A stretch of 64,000 bases of DNA from Yponomeuta sedellus. Lineage: Eukaryota > Arthropoda > Insecta > Lepidoptera > Yponomeutidae. The stretch lies in the NCBI GenBank assembly GCA_934045075.1, contig OW203740.1, forward strand, positions 20,101,878-20,165,877, in the 5' to 3' direction. The notes below the pieces were generated by a model, which was not told the DNA's origin, did no database searches, and worked only from the letters and a program-made list of their open reading frames with translations. Shown one piece after another: positions 62,266 to 64,000 of this stretch (positions within the stretch are counted from its first letter, which is position 1; the number at the start of each line of letters is the position of its first letter). The translations under genes and the position numbers were made by a program.

Positions 62266-62419
62266 TTAAAAACCTATTTAGAAGCTAAAAATTCCACTCA
62301 TGCCGGGATTTGAACCCGCAACCTTTGGCTATCCGTGCCAGCGCTCTTTCCAACTGAGCTAATGGGCGACTCACCGGCGTCAGTGAAATTTCGAACCTCT
62401 TTACAATATTCTCTGTATT
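62266..62419 (-). mobile_element. TFB element, inverted arm only
   Basis: Inverted end, tRNA-like domain (GGGATTTGAACCCG) and part of the head, to TTCTCTGTATTC. It sits just upstream of Penelope-like coding. Confidence 0.8.
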
Positions 62420-62429
62420 CTTCTTGTAA

Positions 62430-62890
62430 CGTTTCTTCCCTAGAATGATACGCGAGGCAATAGAGATCCGTCGGCATCCAAATTTTAATAGAGATCGTGG
62501 TTGGAACATACCGGTAGCATGGGAACCAGTGCTTAAGTGCATGAGACCCCCTTGCTAGAAGTGTGACTGTAGAGTTAAATTTTAATTTCAATTAATAATC
62601 AGTATTTTTAAGTTCATGTCAAGTAATCAGTTTATAAACTTAATTTTAACTTCAATTACTAATAATCAATATTGTTCACTTTACACAAAAAATAATTGGT
62701 TTGCCTATTTTGGAACGTAACTTCATAAATAACTTTTGTAATTTTTGCCGAGGGTAGTAAACTAACCGTTAATGCTTTCTAAAGGACGCCCGTCACCTCA
62801 GTCATCCGGGACCACGGCACCTGAAAAAGTGCCGAAACCTCGGAAAATTGTAAAAAAGTAATAAACGAGCATAAATCCGTATAAAAACAG
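62430..62890 (+). pseudogene. Penelope-like C-terminus and terminal repeat
   Basis: A frame from about 62440 reads REAIEIRRHPNFNRDRGWNI and VAWEPVLK, stop near 62547. The RE-IEI-KHP--FNR-(D/E)-G----W-P pattern ends many Penelope-like proteins after the GIY-YIG domain (recognised from family knowledge; the domain itself is absent). Downstream, 62806-62844 has CCGGGACCAC, the stem GGCAC/GTGCC and GAAACCTCGG, then the terminus shared with 24119-24178. A foldback insertion follows at 62891. Confidence 0.55.
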
Positions 62891-63141
62891 TTTTTTGAAC
62901 TAAAACTTTCGTAAGCACAACACATTGTAGACTTTTAGTCCGGATTTACTTACGGGTGTTGTTATATCGGAAAAGTCCGACCAGGTTTCGCTCCGATTCG
63001 CACACTGAATGTGAGACGAGCAACCGATGACGCGAGCTCCGTCTCTGCTCACCATGATTAAGCTCTGCGAATCGGAGCGAAACCTGGTCGGACTTTTCCG
63101 ATGTAACAACACCCGTAAGTAAATCCGGACTAAAAGTCTAC
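62891..63141. mobile_element. Foldback insertion with 77-bp arms and 8-bp target duplication
   Basis: Arms 62926-63002 and 63066-63142 are inverted copies with one mismatch (GTAGACTTTTAGTCCGGATT). AAAAACAG at 62883-62890 and 63142-63149. The uninterrupted paralogue near 24150 shows the site before insertion. A left extension of 35 bp lies outside the arms. Confidence 0.8.
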
Positions 63142-63149
63142 AAAAACAG

Positions 63150-63621
63150 TTTTAATTATTGCAAATTGGCATATTTTATTTTATGTTTTTGACCCTATGT
63201 TTTAGGAGTTAAAACGTGAAAAATATATAAATAATAATGATAATGAAGTGAGAATTGGCTCCCTTACGCTATCTCACGCCGACTGCGCGGATTTTCGTTC
63301 AAGTTATCTGTCCGGAATGTACCAAAAGATGAATCCCACGTGTACAGGAAACAAGCTGTTGATATTGTTAGTAACGAAACGATCTTGCCGAGTCACTGTT
63401 TGTTGTTACTGCATCGTTCATACACAATCGCAGTGTAATCCTGAGGGTTTCTTCTACTCCTCGGGTCCCGGGGGTGTGATCAGCGGTACAGACTGCCAGT
63501 GAAGAGAGACAGAAGGTCCAATAATACTTCGGACATACGAAAAATATAATGACGTCGTTGATATTCGTCGTTGCAAAATGTCACCTGTCAAATAATAGTT
63601 TTTTTGTGTAATATCATACAT
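63150..63621. other. Repeat-free stretch, GC-richer at 63250-63510
   Basis: Open for 84 codons on plus (63248-63502), Cys-containing, no family recognised. Could be exon-derived; no splice or start support. Confidence 0.35.
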
Positions 63622-63745
63622 GTATAACCTCACGCCTGTATCCCTGAGGGGTAGACAGAGACCAGGGACTGCCACTTGCCACGATCCTGACAGATCACCT
63701 TCGCTTCATCAACGTTCATAAATCGTTGCATGCACGCACGCCGGA
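63622..63745 (-). mobile_element. LINE-H 3' end
   Basis: ACCTCACGCCTGTATCCCTG, CCACTTGCCACGATCCTGAC and TTCATCAACGTTCATAAATC. Confidence 0.82.
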
Positions 63746-63750
63746 TACAT

Positions 63751-64000
63751 CACCCGTATGTATATCCCCACTGCTGGGGCACGGGTCTTTTTCTGCATCG
63801 CAGTAATTTTAGGTCATACTCCACCACGGGGGCCACTCGTATACAGTTTGATAAAGTCCGAGTTGGTGGAAGATTGTACGGCAGTTGCTTGCGGGCCCTA
63901 CTCTGAGCAGTTATCAAGCCGCTTATAAGCCCCTTAACATGGCTTAACCACTGCTATTAAATGACAGCCGGTACCAACGGCAACTTATTACTAATTTTGC
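63751..64000 (-). mobile_element. SINE-4, cut by the window edge
   Basis: CCCCACTGCTGGGGCACGGG onward. A short insertion (ACTCGTATACAGTTTGATAA) splits the AAGTCCG block. Runs to the end at CCGGTACCAACGG. Confidence 0.75.

Overview
The window looks like a repeat-saturated, AT-rich stretch of a moth or butterfly (Lepidoptera) nuclear chromosome. The reasons are Helitron ends of the type common in Lepidoptera (GGTACGAAGTTCGC hairpin region, then CTAG before a host T), many tRNA-derived SINEs, RTE-like LINE tails ending in (GAA)n, and dozens of short inverted-repeat elements. I recognise no complete host protein-coding gene. The best host-gene candidate is one possible terminal exon at 59309-59464, preceded by a good polypyrimidine tract and AG acceptor. 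The rest of the coding signal is broken transposon: a non-LTR reverse transcriptase fragment (4105-4860, minus), a mariner fragment (2885-3174), LINE ORF2 C-termini (about 13065, 20680, 32980, 34925, 42310, 50370) and a Penelope-like C-terminus (62430-62540). The window is most likely intergenic or inside a long intron.

Family names used below are local labels. TFB = tRNA-foldback element: a unit of about 310 bp whose centre is a 74-nt tRNA-like domain with intact A and B boxes, usually found as a partial inverted dimer. SINE-1, -2, -3, -4/4b and SINE-G = other short retroposons. RTE-F, LINE-H, -K, -L, -M = 3' ends of LINEs. PLE = Penelope-like terminal sequences. MITE = short inverted-repeat element. 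HLE = Helitron-like element. Rep-E and Rep-N = unclassified repeats.

Layout. 1-5 kb: TFB pieces, an HLE split by a SINE-1, a mariner remnant with an inverted second copy of its 3' end, and the RT fragment. 5.8-8.1 kb: a 2.28-kb element with 33-bp terminal inverted repeats sitting in a (TA)n tract. 8-16 kb: SINE-2, LINE-L, two adjacent palindromes, a PLE-like repeat, SINE-4/4b. 16.7-17.5 kb: four head-to-tail HLE units. 18-26 kb: sparse AT-rich DNA, then a MITE cluster (21.4-23.9 kb) and nested insertions (24.6-25.4 kb). 27-34 kb: SINE-4, RTE-F and LINE-H mosaics, a 42-bp minisatellite, and a LINE-K with a SINE-4 in its tail. 34-48 kb: SINE-1, TFB, SINE-G and a (CATA)47 array that is the tail of LINE-H. 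48-56 kb: SINE-1, amplified SINE-4, LINE-M split by a TFB, twin MITEs, and an 816-bp tandem duplication of a TFB region. 56-64 kb: PLE-J, MITEs, the exon candidate, a Penelope-like 3' end carrying a foldback insertion, and a SINE-4 running off the edge.

The most unusual signal is TFB. Seven copies have direct target-site duplications of 8 to 14 bp, as expected for reverse-transcription insertion. Most copies also carry the tRNA-like arm in inverted orientation on both sides of a switch point that differs at every locus. I know of no described SINE class built this way.
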